Origin: Spirochaetota bacterium
GTDB lineage: Bacteria; Spirochaetota; B62-G9
Assembly: GCA_026990615.1 (NCBI GenBank)
Contig: JALXDB010000246.1
Coordinates: 1-6,050 of the forward strand
Length of the DNA: 6,050 nt
Reading direction: 5' to 3'
Shown here: one piece after another, positions 4,905 to 6,050 of the stretch
How positions within the stretch are numbered: position 1 is the first letter of the stretch
How the letters are laid out: every line of letters starts with the position of its first letter
The notes under the pieces: model-generated
Databases searched by the model: none
What the model saw: the letters and a program-made list of their open reading frames with translations, nothing else
Told to the model about the DNA's origin: nothing
Translations under genes and position numbers: made by a program

Positions 4905-6050
4905 TTACCACTTGAGTCCGACTTCAAACATGAGATTTTGTACCGGATTTGCCCCGGGATAGGCACCCAGTTCGTCTACAAAATAGGCCAGATTTAGATG
5001 GAAAAATTTTAAGTCAAAGCCTATTCCCCAAGTTGGATAACCCCCATCGAAACCACCCCTGAGGTTTATTATATTCAGGGTTTTGAACGATACTCCGAGC
5101 TTAATATTGGACAGGAATGAACTGTAATCCAGAAGGTCAGAGTATTCTATGGTAAAGTACATGTTGCTGAAAGCACCTTTACTGTTGTTGAAGGTGGCCA
5201 GAGGATTTAAAGCTATACCCACAGGTATTCTTGGCTTTATGTAGCTTCTCGCATAACTGCTGGTTGATTTTGTCAGCATCTCCCAGTGTGAAAAGTGGGT
5301 TCCAAAGAAATCTTTTGCCGCTATTCCAAAGGATAGCCAGGGTATTGGTTTGTACATCAGCCCAAAATCGGCCCCAAAACCGATAGCTTTAGCAAGCGGT
5401 ATGTCGGAAGTGTTGGATACTGTGTCGATCACATTGAGAATTGTACCATCAAATTCTGATTTAATTCTTAAAAGAACCTTCAGATTGATGCCAGCTGAAA
5501 CCTTTTTGTAAAATGGAAGCTTAAAGGCGTATCCCCCGATGAATCCAATGTCACCGTATGCATTAACGCTTGCCTTGGGCAGCAATGCTCCCTGTTTTGT
5601 GGACAGAACCACAGATGTATTATCGTAAAAGGCAAAGCCGAAGTTGTTTCCCACCCTTCCGAAGTAGATTGGACCCGCTATTCCCGGTGCTACTGTGACA
5701 TTGGAGAGATAGGTTGTTATGTTGCTCGATGAAGTTATATTCTTTCCCGCTATTATTGCATTGTACAGTTTTATTGCACTGTCATCGATATTTGCTTTTA
5801 TTCCAAGGGAGAAGGCGGTTACAATACCATTTTCAATCTGCGTGTAACCTGCCGGATTATAAAACACCGAGTACTCATCGTTGGCAAGGCCTGTGTAGGC
5901 ATTGCCCATTGCCCGTACCATTGGAATGAAAGGCATTGCCAGAGGTTCCGTATTGTCGGCTGCTTCAATTACTGTAATAGATATGAATAGCATTAAAGCA
6001 GATATCATGAATGCAGTAATTATCTTTTTAACTGTCGTTTTGTTGATCAT
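4905..6050 (-). CDS. Outer-membrane beta-barrel protein, PorV/FadL/UPF0164-like
   Basis: This 381-residue protein starts with a Sec signal peptide: MINKTTVKK, a hydrophobic core (about 10-27), then IEAA with cleavage after Ala30 or Ala31. Next is MVRAMGNAYTGLANDEYSVF (44-63) followed by YNPAGY, a motif shared by FadL-like and PorV/UPF0164-type barrels, where it forms the N-terminal plug or hatch. The rest alternates amphipathic strands with turns, and the chain ends LMFEVGLKW, an aromatic-terminated final strand recognised by the BAM machinery. The segment LRGGFDGGYPTWGIGFDLKF (330-349) also matches the end of such barrels. Length is typical. Candidate roles are small-molecule or fatty-acid transport or a structural porin; the sequence does not choose. 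The ATG occupies the last three bases of the window, so its ribosome binding site and promoter are not visible, and an upstream start cannot be excluded, although the signal peptide supports this one. Confidence 0.82.
   Translation of the reverse strand: MINKTTVKKIITAFMISALMLFISITVIEAADNTEPLAMPFIPMVRAMGNAYTGLANDEYSVFYNPAGYTQIENGIVTAFSLGIKANIDDSAIKLYNAIIAGKNITSSSNITTYLSNVTVAPGIAGPIYFGRVGNNFGFAFYDNTSVVLSTKQGALLPKASVNAYGDIGFIGGYAFKLPFYKKVSAGINLKVLLRIKSEFDGTILNVIDTVSNTSDIPLAKAIGFGADFGLMYKPIPWLSFGIAAKDFFGTHFSHWEMLTKSTSSYARSYIKPRIPVGIALNPLATFNNSKGAFSNMYFTIEYSDLLDYSSFLSNIKLGVSFKTLNIINLRGGFDGGYPTWGIGFDLKFFHLNLAYFVDELGAYPGANPVQNLMFEVGLKW

Noticed and set aside
5714..5929. Plus-strand open frame rich in Cys and Leu inside the barrel gene
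   Set aside because: Low-complexity translation antisense to codons for the signal-proximal part of the barrel protein; no start signal.
1..6050. tRNA, rRNA, CRISPR array, phage or toxin-antitoxin genes
   Set aside because: No T-loop consensus with flanking stems, no regularly spaced direct repeats and no matching proteins were seen on either strand.

Overview
This is a compact, AT-rich bacterial window in which AGA/AGG seem to predominate among arginine codons. It carries four well-supported genes of recognisable type and one exported protein of unknown function. lpxD (lipid A synthesis) and a beta-barrel protein with a signal peptide and an aromatic C-terminal residue indicate a diderm (Gram-negative) organism with a lipid A-type outer membrane. 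The barrel's N-terminal motif and C-terminal region resemble outer-membrane proteins of the PorV/FadL/UPF0164 type, which are common in spirochaetes and some other deep-branching diderms. A spirochaete-like host is therefore possible, but I hold this only loosely.

Layout. Positions 2-67 look like the 3' end of an upstream plus-strand gene, 27 bases before lpxD (95-1129, +). A 466-base gap (1130-1595) follows between two convergent genes, with no gene I can support. The minus strand then carries an exported 206-residue protein (2658-3278) and, downstream of it after a 141-base palindrome-rich spacer, a PflX-type radical SAM protein (1596-2516). A divergent 169-base region with a good sigma70-like promoter leads into guaB (IMP dehydrogenase, 3448-4902, +). 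guaB meets the outer-membrane protein gene (4905-6050, -) tail to tail with only two bases between stop codons. The start codon of that last gene is the final base triplet of the window.

How the genes relate. I see no single pathway linking them. lpxD and the barrel protein serve the outer membrane, guaB makes xanthosine monophosphate for guanine nucleotides, and the radical SAM protein is an orphan activase-like enzyme without a glycyl radical partner in view. The window reads as ordinary chromosomal housekeeping sequence with frequent strand switching. No RNA gene, CRISPR array, intact mobile element or convincing intrinsic terminator is visible. The items most worth a second look are the long unexplained convergent gap, the palindromic spacer with a possibly leaderless start upstream of the radical SAM gene, the A8 run near the end of the exported protein gene, and the TTG start of guaB. 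I did not find convincing evidence for a new multi-gene system.
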